Positions 29,231 to 39,035 of a stretch of DNA of 64,000 bases are shown here, in pieces; position 1 is the stretch's first letter; each line of letters starts with the position of its first letter. The translations under genes were made by a program, and so were the position numbers. The DNA lies in the NCBI GenBank assembly GCA_002730975.1, contig PCBO01000004.1, positions 25,400-89,399 of the forward strand, written 5' to 3'. Source of the stretch: Opitutia bacterium (GTDB taxonomy: Bacteria > Verrucomicrobiota > Verrucomicrobiia > Opitutales > Seribacteraceae). The notes beneath the pieces were generated by a model. The model had not been told where the DNA came from, searched no databases, and saw only the letters and a list, made by a program, of their open reading frames with translations.

Positions 29231-29487
29231 ACGAAAATAGCGAAACAAGCGATATTGCGGGAATATTTTCAAGCCTTGGAGCCGAAAAAAAACAGGCGTT
29301 ACGGATGGCGGGTCAATTACTCAAGAGAGCCGGGCAGCTTTCGGTCGAGCTAAACATTACGAAAGCCGAAGCTCTTCAAGGACTTCTGGAAACTGTGACT
29401 TGTGGTTCCAGAGGCGAGATCAAGCCATCTGAGCAAGAGGCTACTGGGGTCGCAAAGGAGCAAAAAACCAGAAAAAATCAAGCCTAG
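29227..29487 (+). CDS. Small hypothetical protein overlapping ygfZ
   Basis: 86 aa; ATGA overlap with ygfZ (29227-29230) supports coupling; no recognised domain. Confidence 0.5.
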   Translation: MNENSETSDIAGIFSSLGAEKKQALRMAGQLLKRAGQLSVELNITKAEALQGLLETVTCGSRGEIKPSEQEATGVAKEQKTRKNQA

Positions 29488-29592
29488 AGCAAAAAGGGGT
29501 TGACGAAACGCGAAAAAAAAAGAGGCATGGAGGCATCCCAAATCACTGGCTTACAAAATCTCAACCAACCTTCAAAACAAAAGGAATCTTAA

Positions 29593-29865
29593 ATGAATAA
29601 AGGACAACTGATTGACGCCGTACAAAAAAACCTAGGCAAGGATGCCTCTCGTGCAACAGCTGACGCCGCACTCAACGCAGTAATCGACAGCATCACCAAA
29701 GCGGTAAAGAAAGAGAACGTTCAAATCATTGGATTCGGCACATTCTCGGTCGTAAAGAGAGCTGCCCGTGACGGAATTAATCCTCAAACTGGCGACAAGA
29801 TTAAGATCAAGGCCTCCAAATCAGTGAAGTTCAAGCCCGGCTCAAAGCTTAAGGCTTCTCTCTGA
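29593..29865 (+). CDS. HU family DNA-binding protein
   Basis: 90 aa; MNKGQLIDAVQKNLGKDASRATADAALNAVIDSITKAVKKENVQIIGFGTFSVVKRAARDGINPQTGDKIKIKASKSVKFKPGSKLK. Confidence 0.96.
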   Translation: MNKGQLIDAVQKNLGKDASRATADAALNAVIDSITKAVKKENVQIIGFGTFSVVKRAARDGINPQTGDKIKIKASKSVKFKPGSKLKASL

Positions 29866-29888
29866 GACATTTTCCCGCCTATCTTTAC

Positions 29889-29918
29889 AAACCTGCGGTT
29901 CGCCGCAGGTTTTTTTTT
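29889..29918 (+). terminator. Rho-independent terminator of the HU gene
   Basis: Perfect 10-bp stem AAACCTGCGG-TTCG-CCGCAGGTTT followed by a T run. Confidence 0.92.
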
Positions 29919-29923
29919 GCAAG

Positions 29924-31120
29924 GTGACCAAAGAGGAAAAAAAGGCTCTAAGCCTTAACGCATATAGAGAGTACATGCAGGATTGCTACTCCGCCGAAGC
30001 TCCCGGTCGGATCGAGTTTTTAGGAAACCATATTGACTACAATGGCGGTAAGGTCCTTGGCGCTGCAATTAACGGTGTCGTGTGCGCACTTGCAAAGCCT
30101 CGAAAAGATCTAACGATTAGACTCTTCAGTGAGAGCTTTGAGAACGATGTCGTCGAGACCTCTCTTAACGACCTTTCTTTCCGCAAAGGGTCGGAATTCT
30201 GGGCTAACTATCCGCTCGGTGTTCTTTGGTCCTTAAAGGAAGCAACACTTGCTCCACCATCGGGCTTTGAGTTGATCCTAACGACAGACCTGCCTCTCGC
30301 TGCAGGACTCAGTTCCAGTGCCGCCGTGGAACTCGCGACTGCTCTCGCGCTCTTACAGCTCAACGGAAATGAGTTAGGCAAAAGCGACCTTGCCCGCTTA
30401 TGTCGTCGGGCGGAAAATCAATTCGTCGGGCTACCCTGCGGGATTCTCGATCAAGGAGTCTCCGCCCATGGCGAGAAAGATCACCTCGTTCTCATCGACT
30501 GTGAGAAGGAAAACTTCTCCACTCTGCCCCTACCCAAAGATACCTGTCTGTGGATCTTCGATACGGGGATCAAGCACGACCTTGTCGACTCTCTCTATGC
30601 CACAAGACACTCAGAGTGCAAGCAAGCGCTGGAACTCCTAAAGAAGAAGGAACCTGACCTGACCTGCCTTGCCGCAGCATCCGAGGGATTGCTTACTTCG
30701 GCGAACCTCCCCGAACCCTTATCCAAGCGAGCTCTCCACGTCGTCAAGGAAAAGACCCGAGTCGACCGAGCGATCGAACTTCTGAAGGATGATGCTTCTC
30801 GAAAGGAAATCGGTGAACTTCTCTTCGCTTCGCATGACAGTTCACGCGAACAATTTGAAAACAGTTGCCCCGAGCTCGATTTCCTCGTGGATGACCTGCG
30901 TAAGTGTCCGAGCGTCCTTGGAGCACGTCTAACCGGCGGCGGATTTGGAGGAGCAGTGCTCGCGTGGACTCACCACGCTTTTTCACAAACCGATGCCAAA
31001 GCAACCGCGACCGCTTTCAGAAAAACATTTGGAAAACATCCGAAAGTTCACCGATTCGAAGCTTCCCGAGGGGCGAGAATCACCACCACCCTTGGAGAAG
31101 CCGGTCCGCCAAGTCTATGA
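29924..31120 (+). CDS. Galactokinase-like GHMP kinase
   Basis: 398 aa from a GTG start; APGRIEFLGNHIDYNGG, PLAAGLSSSAAVELATA (GHMP motif 2), PCGILDQGVSAHG, LTGGGFGGAVLA. Alternative ATG at 29975. Confidence 0.85.
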   Translation: MTKEEKKALSLNAYREYMQDCYSAEAPGRIEFLGNHIDYNGGKVLGAAINGVVCALAKPRKDLTIRLFSESFENDVVETSLNDLSFRKGSEFWANYPLGVLWSLKEATLAPPSGFELILTTDLPLAAGLSSSAAVELATALALLQLNGNELGKSDLARLCRRAENQFVGLPCGILDQGVSAHGEKDHLVLIDCEKENFSTLPLPKDTCLWIFDTGIKHDLVDSLYATRHSECKQALELLKKKEPDLTCLAAASEGLLTSANLPEPLSKRALHVVKEKTRVDRAIELLKDDASRKEIGELLFASHDSSREQFENSCPELDFLVDDLRKCPSVLGARLTGGGFGGAVLAWTHHAFSQTDAKATATAFRKTFGKHPKVHRFEASRGARITTTLGEAGPPSL

Positions 31121-31162
31121 AAGCTAGACAGTGGTCTGGAGAAACATGGGAGGGAGCAGAAA

Positions 31163-31936
31163 CTAGGTTTCTCGCAGAGCAGATAAAAAACCCGGCTTGT
31201 CCTCGGCATGAACGAAGTGTCCTGCCTCAGGTAAAACCTTGGTTCGAGCCTTTGGGAAATGACGAAGGATTGAATCCTCATCCTCAAGGCAAACATAAGA
31301 GGATTTGCCGCCGTTCACGAAGCTCACGACGCCACCGTAGGATTCTTCCGGAGTCAAGGGATTCCTCGAAAGATCAGGTAAGCTAGATCGTAATACGCAA
31401 AGATTGGGTTTCCAGCCAAATACTCCGGACTCCTCGGAGAGGTTGGTTAGAAGAAACTTACGAAATGCCCAGTTCGGGAACGCCTTCATCAGTTGCAAGT
31501 CCGCATCCTTGTGAGAGGAAAGAGTTTGGAGGTTGAGAGCAAGTAGGCCGTCGAAGGTCGACAAGTGATTATCGGGCGGATAGTCACGGGGAGCAATGTC
31601 GACCACCACGAGTCGCTGAACTCGGGCGCCATGAAGGCAGGCGAACTTCATCGCGATCTTACCGCCAAGGCTGTGCCCACACAAAACAAAAGAGCCCAGG
31701 CCTTGGCCATCGGCCCAAACCCGCAAGTCATCGACCATAAAAGATACTCTGCCTTCTTCATCGTGAAAGGAATCTCCGTGGTTGCGAAGATCGAGCGAGA
31801 ACACTCGATGTGAAGTTGACATATCCTTGGCAACGGATCTCCAATTTCGCCGAGAACCAAGCAATCCATGAAGAAAGACTATGGGTGGAGCATCTTTTGA
31901 ACCCGCTTCATCAAAGGCCAGTGTCCGAATCGTCAT
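31163..31936 (-). CDS. Alpha/beta hydrolase
   Basis: 257 aa; PIVFLHGLLGSRRNW; FVLCGHSLGGKIAMKFA (nucleophile elbow); GHFVHAEDKPGF. Confidence 0.92.
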   Translation of the reverse strand: MTIRTLAFDEAGSKDAPPIVFLHGLLGSRRNWRSVAKDMSTSHRVFSLDLRNHGDSFHDEEGRVSFMVDDLRVWADGQGLGSFVLCGHSLGGKIAMKFACLHGARVQRLVVVDIAPRDYPPDNHLSTFDGLLALNLQTLSSHKDADLQLMKAFPNWAFRKFLLTNLSEESGVFGWKPNLCVLRSSLPDLSRNPLTPEESYGGVVSFVNGGKSSYVCLEDEDSILRHFPKARTKVLPEAGHFVHAEDKPGFLSALRET

Positions 31937-31939
31937 TAT

Positions 31940-34627
31940 TTAGAACAACTCGAGCTGAACGTTTTCATTGGAATCAACTTTCTCGTCATGAGAAATGTCC
32001 GAATCCACTCTAGGTTCGCTTTCATTCGAAGGCTGGCTATGGTCCGTTGCTTGGCTTTCGGAAGGTTCAGGTATCGGTTCGGCAACAGACACTCCCTCTA
32101 AATCGGCTTTCGACGCCTCAGCGTCCCCAACTTCCAAACTCTGGAGAATCGTCTTGGCTCGTTTGACGACGCCATCGGGCAAGCCGGCGAGACGAGCCAC
32201 TTGGATCCCGAATGAACGTTCCGATGCGCCTGGAGTCACTTGTCTGACAAAGACAATCTCATCGTTCCATTCCTTCACTGCCACCGAATAATTGAGTAGC
32301 CTGGGCAAGCTTTCGGAGAGACGCGTCAGTTCATGATAGTGGGTAGCAAAAAGTGTCTTGGGACCATTGGCTAGCTTCCCGTGAAGATGCTCAACAACTG
32401 CCCAAGCAATGCTGAGGCCATCATACGTGCTTGTTCCACGACCTATTTCGTCCAGAACGATCAAGCTCCTGTCCGTACAGTTATTGAGGATATTGGCAGT
32501 CTCGTTCATCTCGACCATAAAGGTGGAATTACCGCGAGCAAGCTCATCCCCGGCGCCGACTCGCGAAAAAATCCGGTCGACCAATCCCAGACGACAAGCC
32601 CGAGCAGGCACCCACGAGCCGACATGGGCCAAGAGAGCAATCAAAGCTACTTGCCGAATAAAAGTAGATTTTCCCGCCATATTAGGTCCCGTAATCAGGC
32701 ATATCTGCTCGTTCTCGGAAGAGAGTTGGCAATCGTTCGGGACAAAGGCGTGGGTTCCCGCCAAACCGAGGCTCTCTCTCTTGAGGGAGAGTTCCACCAC
32801 GGGGTGACGCCCTTGCTCGATTTCGAGAACGGAGGAATTTCCTTGAAATTCCGGCCTACAATATCCGCGTTCTCGAGCGATACAGCCCCATGATGAATAA
32901 AGATCAATTTCAGCTAGAACGGAAGCCATCTCGGTCAGAGCATCCGCTTCCCTCAATGCCGAATCCAAGACATCACGAAACAATTCTTCCTCTCGAGCCA
33001 CTGACCGTTCCTCGGCATTGACGATTTCCTTTTCCTTCTGCCTGAGCTCCTCCGTAAAATAGCGCTCGGCGTTGGTCATTGTTTGTTTTCGGACGTAATG
33101 CTCGGGAACAAGCGAGAGGTTCGCCTTGGTCACCTCAATGAAATAGCCGAACGCTCCATTGTATTTCACCTTTAGGTTTCCGATGCCCGTACTTTGCCTC
33201 TCGGATGCTTCCAGATCGAGAATCCACTGTTTGCCACCGGTACCCGACTCACGCAGGCGATCCAAGTCCTCGTTAAAACCTGAACGAATCACTCGGCCAC
33301 CATCCGACTTCACATCCACCTTGATGTCGGCTGGCAGCTCCTCCTCGAGCGCCTGATTCAGCAGTTCGCAAAGATCGTCGAAGGTGCATAAATCTTGACC
33401 AAGTCCGCCGATTCGCGGATGCCTATCGGACACATCCCGCAATAAGTTAGCCAGTACGGGTAGATTTCGCAAGGTTGCTCGAAGACCACCGAGTTCCCGA
33501 GGTCGGGCCAAACGGTTTCGCAAACGGCCAAGGATACGCTCGACGTCGTTTCCGCCACGCAGAGCATCGCGAACCTTGTCGGCCAATCCGGGAGCTGCCG
33601 CAAATTCTCCCACGCACTGTTGGCGACGATTAATTTCCGTAAGATCAAGTTCGGGTTGCCCCAGATAACGCTCCAACAAGCGCCCTCCGGCCGAAGTAAC
33701 TGTTTCGTCCATAGCATCAAGCAAAGAACCTTTGCGAGAATTGGAAGAAGTGCGAAACACCTCCAAGTTTCTCTGGGTCGCCGGATCAACCAAAAGGGCG
33801 GCCCCTGTTCGATATTCTTCCACCCTGCGTAGGTTGCCCGGCTTGCCCCGCAATACGTCGTTTGCATAAATGAGCAAGGCTCCTGCAGGCCCAAGTCCGG
33901 CATGATCAAGTCCGATTCCAAATCCTTCCAGATTCATGACTCCGAGATTCTCCATGACCTCGCGAGCTCCCGAACGTTGGTCGAAATCATAGTCGGCGCG
34001 ATCCGTTCGCGTAACCTCGCCAAGCAAGTTTTGGAACTCGTCAAGAAAAGTCGCTAGGTCGGGGTTACGACTCGCCCGATCAGCTAAACCTTCCGGGACA
34101 AGGTATTCGTGCGGAGCGAGAGAAGCAAACGCGGCAAGAAGGTCGTTCGGGTCTTCGACGGAAGCGAGAACGAACTTTCCAGTGGAAAGATCGAGCCAAG
34201 CTGCACAGGCTCCTTTCTTATCACAATCCAAGGCCAAAATGAAATTGTTTTGGCCTGCTTGAAGTTGGCGCTCTTCCAGAACAGTGCCTGGAGTTAATAT
34301 GCGAGTAATGCCCCGCTTGACAAGTTTGCCCGCCTTGGGAGCCTCCAACTGCTCGCAAATCGCTACCTTGTAACCGTTTGCAAGCAACTTGGCGAGATAG
34401 CCCTCGGCCGCATGAAAAGGGAACCCTGCCATCGCCATATCGTGCCTCTTCGTAAGAGTAATGCCAAGAACAGGCGCACCCCGTTCGGCATCAACCTCGA
34501 ACATTTCGTAAAAGTCCCCCAGACGAAAGAGCAACAAGGTTTCCTGGGTCAGGCTTGCCCGAGCCTCCCGGTACTGCTTCATCATGGGAGTGTCTTCTTT
34601 ATGCTTGGTCATCTTTGATAAACCCAA
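31940..34627 (-). CDS. mutS: DNA mismatch repair protein MutS
   Basis: 895 aa; TPMMKQYREARASLTQETLLLFRLGDFYEMFEVDA; ITGPNMAGKSTFIRQVALIALLAHVGSWVPA; DEIGRGTSTYDGLSIAWAVVEHL. Confidence 0.98.
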   Translation of the reverse strand: MGLSKMTKHKEDTPMMKQYREARASLTQETLLLFRLGDFYEMFEVDAERGAPVLGITLTKRHDMAMAGFPFHAAEGYLAKLLANGYKVAICEQLEAPKAGKLVKRGITRILTPGTVLEERQLQAGQNNFILALDCDKKGACAAWLDLSTGKFVLASVEDPNDLLAAFASLAPHEYLVPEGLADRASRNPDLATFLDEFQNLLGEVTRTDRADYDFDQRSGAREVMENLGVMNLEGFGIGLDHAGLGPAGALLIYANDVLRGKPGNLRRVEEYRTGAALLVDPATQRNLEVFRTSSNSRKGSLLDAMDETVTSAGGRLLERYLGQPELDLTEINRRQQCVGEFAAAPGLADKVRDALRGGNDVERILGRLRNRLARPRELGGLRATLRNLPVLANLLRDVSDRHPRIGGLGQDLCTFDDLCELLNQALEEELPADIKVDVKSDGGRVIRSGFNEDLDRLRESGTGGKQWILDLEASERQSTGIGNLKVKYNGAFGYFIEVTKANLSLVPEHYVRKQTMTNAERYFTEELRQKEKEIVNAEERSVAREEELFRDVLDSALREADALTEMASVLAEIDLYSSWGCIARERGYCRPEFQGNSSVLEIEQGRHPVVELSLKRESLGLAGTHAFVPNDCQLSSENEQICLITGPNMAGKSTFIRQVALIALLAHVGSWVPARACRLGLVDRIFSRVGAGDELARGNSTFMVEMNETANILNNCTDRSLIVLDEIGRGTSTYDGLSIAWAVVEHLHGKLANGPKTLFATHYHELTRLSESLPRLLNYSVAVKEWNDEIVFVRQVTPGASERSFGIQVARLAGLPDGVVKRAKTILQSLEVGDAEASKADLEGVSVAEPIPEPSESQATDHSQPSNESEPRVDSDISHDEKVDSNENVQLELF

Positions 34628-34680
34628 ATTGTTTTCAGTTCGTCAACCGACAAGGCAACGAAAAAACAAACGGACCCGAA

Positions 34681-35544
34681 CTAAAAATCAGCCCCAAGGC
34701 CGAGTTCGATCAAATGATGACGCAGGGTCCCGAAATCTCCATTTTCAGAGGCACCAAGGTAACGGTAGCCAAAACGAGCATGCAAAGATTCGGAAAAAGA
34801 GAAGCCCAGATCGACAAGCGCATCGTAAGTATAGGTCAATGAAGAGTCCGAAGGCAGGGGCCGAGGAACACCAGCCAACATGGCAACCAGAGAATCCTCC
34901 CTGTTGGCAAAACCCACTCCAAGACCAAATTGAATCCAGGATTTTGCAGACAATTGATGAAGGAATCCGGCTCTCACTCCAAAATTAATCAACTCAGAAT
35001 CACCGGAAACGGAGGAAACTCCGCCTAGAGAAGATGATAAATCCTCAATGGAGCCGAACTCGCTTTGCCCATACTCGAAGTGGACCTCTCCAAACCAGCG
35101 CCCAAAATTCCTGCCACCCATAAGCCCAAGAATAAATCCGGTTTCAGTACCAAACTCCGAATACCCGCCGGCGAGATCCTCGTAGCCAAGCGATGAAGGC
35201 AGAGACAGGCCGAAAAAGGGTAAAACGTAATAATCGCCAAGAGCTTTCCCCTTTGGTTCGGTCGTCACAATTCGGGAAGAGCCTAAACCATCTGCTGTTG
35301 GCGATGAAACAGGGGGTATTTCGGCCAAAGGCATAGGAGCAAGCAAGCTTGCCTGTGAGGATACGCCAAGCGCTCGAGCACGTGCTCCAAGCCGAGACAA
35401 TCTTGATTCGAGACTTTCGATTGATTCATTCCCGGAACTGGATGGCATCAAGACTTCTTGAGCAATCAAATGAGTATTCTTCCCATTAAATAAAGCCAAG
35501 GCAAAGAGGATGAGCGAGAGTTTCATAATCAAATTTTGCATCAC
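34681..35544 (-). CDS. Outer membrane beta-barrel protein (porin family-like)
   Basis: 287 aa; signal peptide, alternating hydrophobic strands, RFGYRYLGASENGDFGTLRHHLIELGLGADF C-terminus ending in Phe. Confidence 0.7.
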   Translation of the reverse strand: MMQNLIMKLSLILFALALFNGKNTHLIAQEVLMPSSSGNESIESLESRLSRLGARARALGVSSQASLLAPMPLAEIPPVSSPTADGLGSSRIVTTEPKGKALGDYYVLPFFGLSLPSSLGYEDLAGGYSEFGTETGFILGLMGGRNFGRWFGEVHFEYGQSEFGSIEDLSSSLGGVSSVSGDSELINFGVRAGFLHQLSAKSWIQFGLGVGFANREDSLVAMLAGVPRPLPSDSSLTYTYDALVDLGFSFSESLHARFGYRYLGASENGDFGTLRHHLIELGLGADF

Positions 35545-35558
35545 TAATTCGTGAAATT

Positions 35559-38500
35559 CTAGCGGGCGAACTTTACCTTTATACCGAGCTTAATAAGTTC
35601 GTTTGATTCGCCAAAGAGAGAAAGTTCGGTCGAGATGAGACTGAGTTGGGTCTCGGACACGCCGTCAAATCCCCGTAGAACAGACAAAGCTTCAGCGATA
35701 GAAGTGGAACTGTGAAGCAAAGAGGAAAGCCTTTCGCTACTCGAGCTATCCGCATCCAACCATTTCCGAGAAGCATAAGAGTAATACCATGGAGCAGAAG
35801 GTTTGGACAGAGACAGGTAGCACCAGGATTTCAGATCGTTGATGTATCCGTAGGGAAATGCATTGCCTGACCAAAACCAGCCAAGATCTTCATTCCACAT
35901 CCAGATGTTTTGTTTTTCAAGTATCGAAGAAGATACATAAGTCCAACCCAACTTCTCGTGGTAAACCCAAGACTGCCCAACTTGGTAGAAATAACCGAAT
36001 CCATTTGAGTGATTCCAACCAAGAGGAGTAATCATCAAGGACACCTTGGCCGAGTCACTGAGACCTTGCGAGTCGGAGGTCGGACGATCCCGAATCACAT
36101 AGGTAAAGGAATCTTCTCCATAAAACCCGCTGGCGGAAGGTGTGTATAAAACTTTGTCTCCCTGAATGCTTACAACGCCAAATTTGGGATTGGATGAAAT
36201 GGATAAGGTGAAGTTTTCATCCGGGTCCGGATTGGGACCGTCATTTACGGTAACATCGAGGGAGTAGGAAGCTTGTTTCCCGGAAAACACAATAATGTCA
36301 TCTACAGCCTTGGGCTTATCGTTTAGGGAAAGCACAGATAAAACAATAGAACGATTACTCTCCAACAATCCATCGGAAATCCTGAGGGCAAAAGAATCTT
36401 GACCATAGAAGTTAGCATTCGGTCGGTAAAAAAGAGAACCGACCCCGGAGACTAGCGTGCCGTAGGCGGGAGGAGATAAAATCGAAAAGGAGACCGATTG
36501 GCCTTCCGGATCAACTGCTTTTAGAACCTGCACTTCACTATCCTCATTGACGGTAAAATCACTCTCAATGAAATAGGGAGGTTCATTAACGTTAGAAACT
36601 GCGGCTTTCAATAACTGCAAAGAAGAATTCAACCCATCACTGGCATTAATTTCCAAATCGTAAACATTGCTTCGAGAACGCTCGAAATCAGGTGACTCCG
36701 CAAATTCCAACCGTGGCGGAGTCACATTTTGGTCGATGACAAAAAAAGCATTATCAAGTTTTCCCGGAACCAAAGAATAAAAAAGAACGCTAACGTTATT
36801 GTCCGATGCGTTGAGATCGAGAACATGAGTCGAGTTGCCTTCCTGAACGGAAGTACTGTAAAGCAAACCCCATGATGGAGGAAATATGGGAGCCACTTCA
36901 TCAACATCCACAACCTGAACGATAACCGATTCGATTACGGTGTAGAGACCATCCGTGGCGTTAACCTCCAAGAAGTACTCATTACCGCCAAACTTAGATG
37001 CGGGAATTTCAAAGTCGGGTGCAACCTTGAACGATAATGCACCAGTTCCATTAACTTCGAACAGGGCCTCGTCGCCCCCCCCGGAAACGACATAATCCGG
37101 CGTGGCACCATCAAGATCCGTTGCATTAAGTTCAACGACGAAGACTCCGTTCTCGGCAACTTTAACCAAGAGGCTACCATTGGTATCTCGGGATGGATAA
37201 AGAGGAGAGGTATCGTTCAGATTGGTTATTTGTATAGAAAATATTTGAGACGCGACCGCCATGCCATCAGTGGCATTGACCTCAAGGTTAAAGATATGTT
37301 TACGCGAGACTGAAGCATTAGACTCATAATCAGTAGGAGTAATAAAGGACAAGGAGCCTGTTGCATTAATCTCAAAGAAATCCTTTTCGGATCCTCCTAA
37401 GGAATAAGTGAGAGCGTCTCCATCCTCATCGGTAACGTTAACGTCTACAATGAATAACTGGTTTTCAGGAACCATCAATGAGACGGAGGAGTTCCCGTCA
37501 TGGCTTTTGAAAATAGGGGCATCATTCGCATCAAGTACTGTGACTTGAATTAATTTTTCAACAGGAATCGCCTCGACGGTATTGTCGGTCACGAGGACCT
37601 TCACAGTGAAAAGGTTATTGCCATTACCGGAAGAGTTAGACTCGAAATTCGGAGGAGTCATAAATGCAAGGAATCCGGTGGTGGCGTTTATATCAAAGAA
37701 AGCACCATCAAATTCGCTTTTAGACAGGCTGTAGGTGTGGATATCCTCAAGATCGGCATCGGACACGTTCACATCCATGACCGACACTTGGTTCTCGGAA
37801 ACTGAGACTGTATTTGGTGTGGAGAAAGAAGGAGCATCGTTTATGTTGGCGACCTCCACGGTGACTATGATTTCATCGCTCAACCCAGTTGGATCGGTAA
37901 CCTTCAAAGTAAAAGTATCAGTACCATTGAAATCCAAGTTCGGCGAATAGGTAAAAATAGGTGGGTTGCTAGCAGAAGTAAAAGTTGCGTTTCCTCTTGA
38001 AGCATTTGACAAAATGGACCAAGTCAAATTGCCCCCATCCGGATCCGAAGCATTGAGATCCGGGTCTCGCCAGGAAGTGGGGCTACCGTCTTCGTCCATG
38101 AATACAGTAACTTCAGACCTGCCGGTTATCTCCGGAGGGTCACTGTCGTTAGTTACTATGACGGTGAGGGTTAGGGTGTCCTTGTTGTTAGAATTCCCAT
38201 CCTCATAAACGACGACGACCACTTCGTATGTATTATTCGCACCGGCATCCAGAGGACGTTCATAATTTGGAGCATACTTAAACCAAAGATTTCCAGAAGT
38301 GGAGTTAATATCAAAAAAAGAGGAGTCAACCGATGTCGAATCAATGGAGTAAGACAATGCGGAGTTCTCCGCATCCGTGCCATTCAAATCGGACACGTAC
38401 TTTTGATTCTCCTTAACGCTCAGGGAAGTGCTAGACGCACCGCCAAAAGAGGTAAACACGGGTGGATCATCTACTTCAGAAACTATAATCGATACATTAT

Positions 38501-38777
38501 TTTCTTGCTCTGAACCTCCCGAAAAACTGATCCAAGTGAAAGCATCGTTTCCAGAAAAGTTTCCATCGGGTACATAGGTTGAGGAATTTGTCAATGGATC
38601 GGGCGTCGAAATGCTCCCATGAGAAGTCTTTCCGTCTGTCTGAAACCTCACAAAATTAGGCATGGATATGGAAAGTGAAGTATCCTCATTCACAGTTTCC
38701 GCTAAAGCAAGGTCACCAAGGTTAAGCAAAAACAAGAAAAATGCCAAAAGGGAAAAACTTTTGAATGATGAATTCAC
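35559..38777 (-). CDS. Cadherin-like repeat surface protein with C-terminal Trp-rich module
   Basis: 1072 aa; signal peptide, about six cadherin-like repeats (ENQ..V.DVN.TD.DGD.L.YSL....FFEIN.TG.L.F), tandem-95-like segments (FNGTDTFTLKV, FYGEDSFTYVI), C-terminal Trp/Tyr-rich tail. Confidence 0.82.
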   Translation of the reverse strand: MNSSFKSFSLLAFFLFLLNLGDLALAETVNEDTSLSISMPNFVRFQTDGKTSHGSISTPDPLTNSSTYVPDGNFSGNDAFTWISFSGGSEQENNVSIIVSEVDDPPVFTSFGGASSTSLSVKENQKYVSDLNGTDAENSALSYSIDSTSVDSSFFDINSTSGNLWFKYAPNYERPLDAGANNTYEVVVVVYEDGNSNNKDTLTLTVIVTNDSDPPEITGRSEVTVFMDEDGSPTSWRDPDLNASDPDGGNLTWSILSNASRGNATFTSASNPPIFTYSPNLDFNGTDTFTLKVTDPTGLSDEIIVTVEVANINDAPSFSTPNTVSVSENQVSVMDVNVSDADLEDIHTYSLSKSEFDGAFFDINATTGFLAFMTPPNFESNSSGNGNNLFTVKVLVTDNTVEAIPVEKLIQVTVLDANDAPIFKSHDGNSSVSLMVPENQLFIVDVNVTDEDGDALTYSLGGSEKDFFEINATGSLSFITPTDYESNASVSRKHIFNLEVNATDGMAVASQIFSIQITNLNDTSPLYPSRDTNGSLLVKVAENGVFVVELNATDLDGATPDYVVSGGGDEALFEVNGTGALSFKVAPDFEIPASKFGGNEYFLEVNATDGLYTVIESVIVQVVDVDEVAPIFPPSWGLLYSTSVQEGNSTHVLDLNASDNNVSVLFYSLVPGKLDNAFFVIDQNVTPPRLEFAESPDFERSRSNVYDLEINASDGLNSSLQLLKAAVSNVNEPPYFIESDFTVNEDSEVQVLKAVDPEGQSVSFSILSPPAYGTLVSGVGSLFYRPNANFYGQDSFALRISDGLLESNRSIVLSVLSLNDKPKAVDDIIVFSGKQASYSLDVTVNDGPNPDPDENFTLSISSNPKFGVVSIQGDKVLYTPSASGFYGEDSFTYVIRDRPTSDSQGLSDSAKVSLMITPLGWNHSNGFGYFYQVGQSWVYHEKLGWTYVSSSILEKQNIWMWNEDLGWFWSGNAFPYGYINDLKSWCYLSLSKPSAPWYYSYASRKWLDADSSSSERLSSLLHSSTSIAEALSVLRGFDGVSETQLSLISTELSLFGESNELIKLGIKVKFAR

Positions 38778-39035
38778 GGAACTTCGGGCGATAAATAAAC
38801 TGAAAAGAATTCTTTATTAGCCTTTGAATAACAATGGAAGCAAGGCATTTCCACAGGTTGGTTCTGAACCAAAACCAAAGACGCATGAAGACACCCGATT
38901 AATTTAGTGCAAATAAATTGTCGCGACGAAACAGCTAGTCGGAAGGATAATTAGGCTTGAGGCAACGGGCATTTTGCCGAATCGTAGATCTTATAAAGAA
39001 TTTCCTAGTAGTACAGAAGAATGGCTTAAAAGGAT

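Noticed and set aside
29500-29528. TTGACG with about 17-bp spacing to AGGCAT upstream of the HU gene
   Set aside because: The -10 match is weak and sigma-factor consensus for this organism is unknown; not strong enough to report as a promoter.
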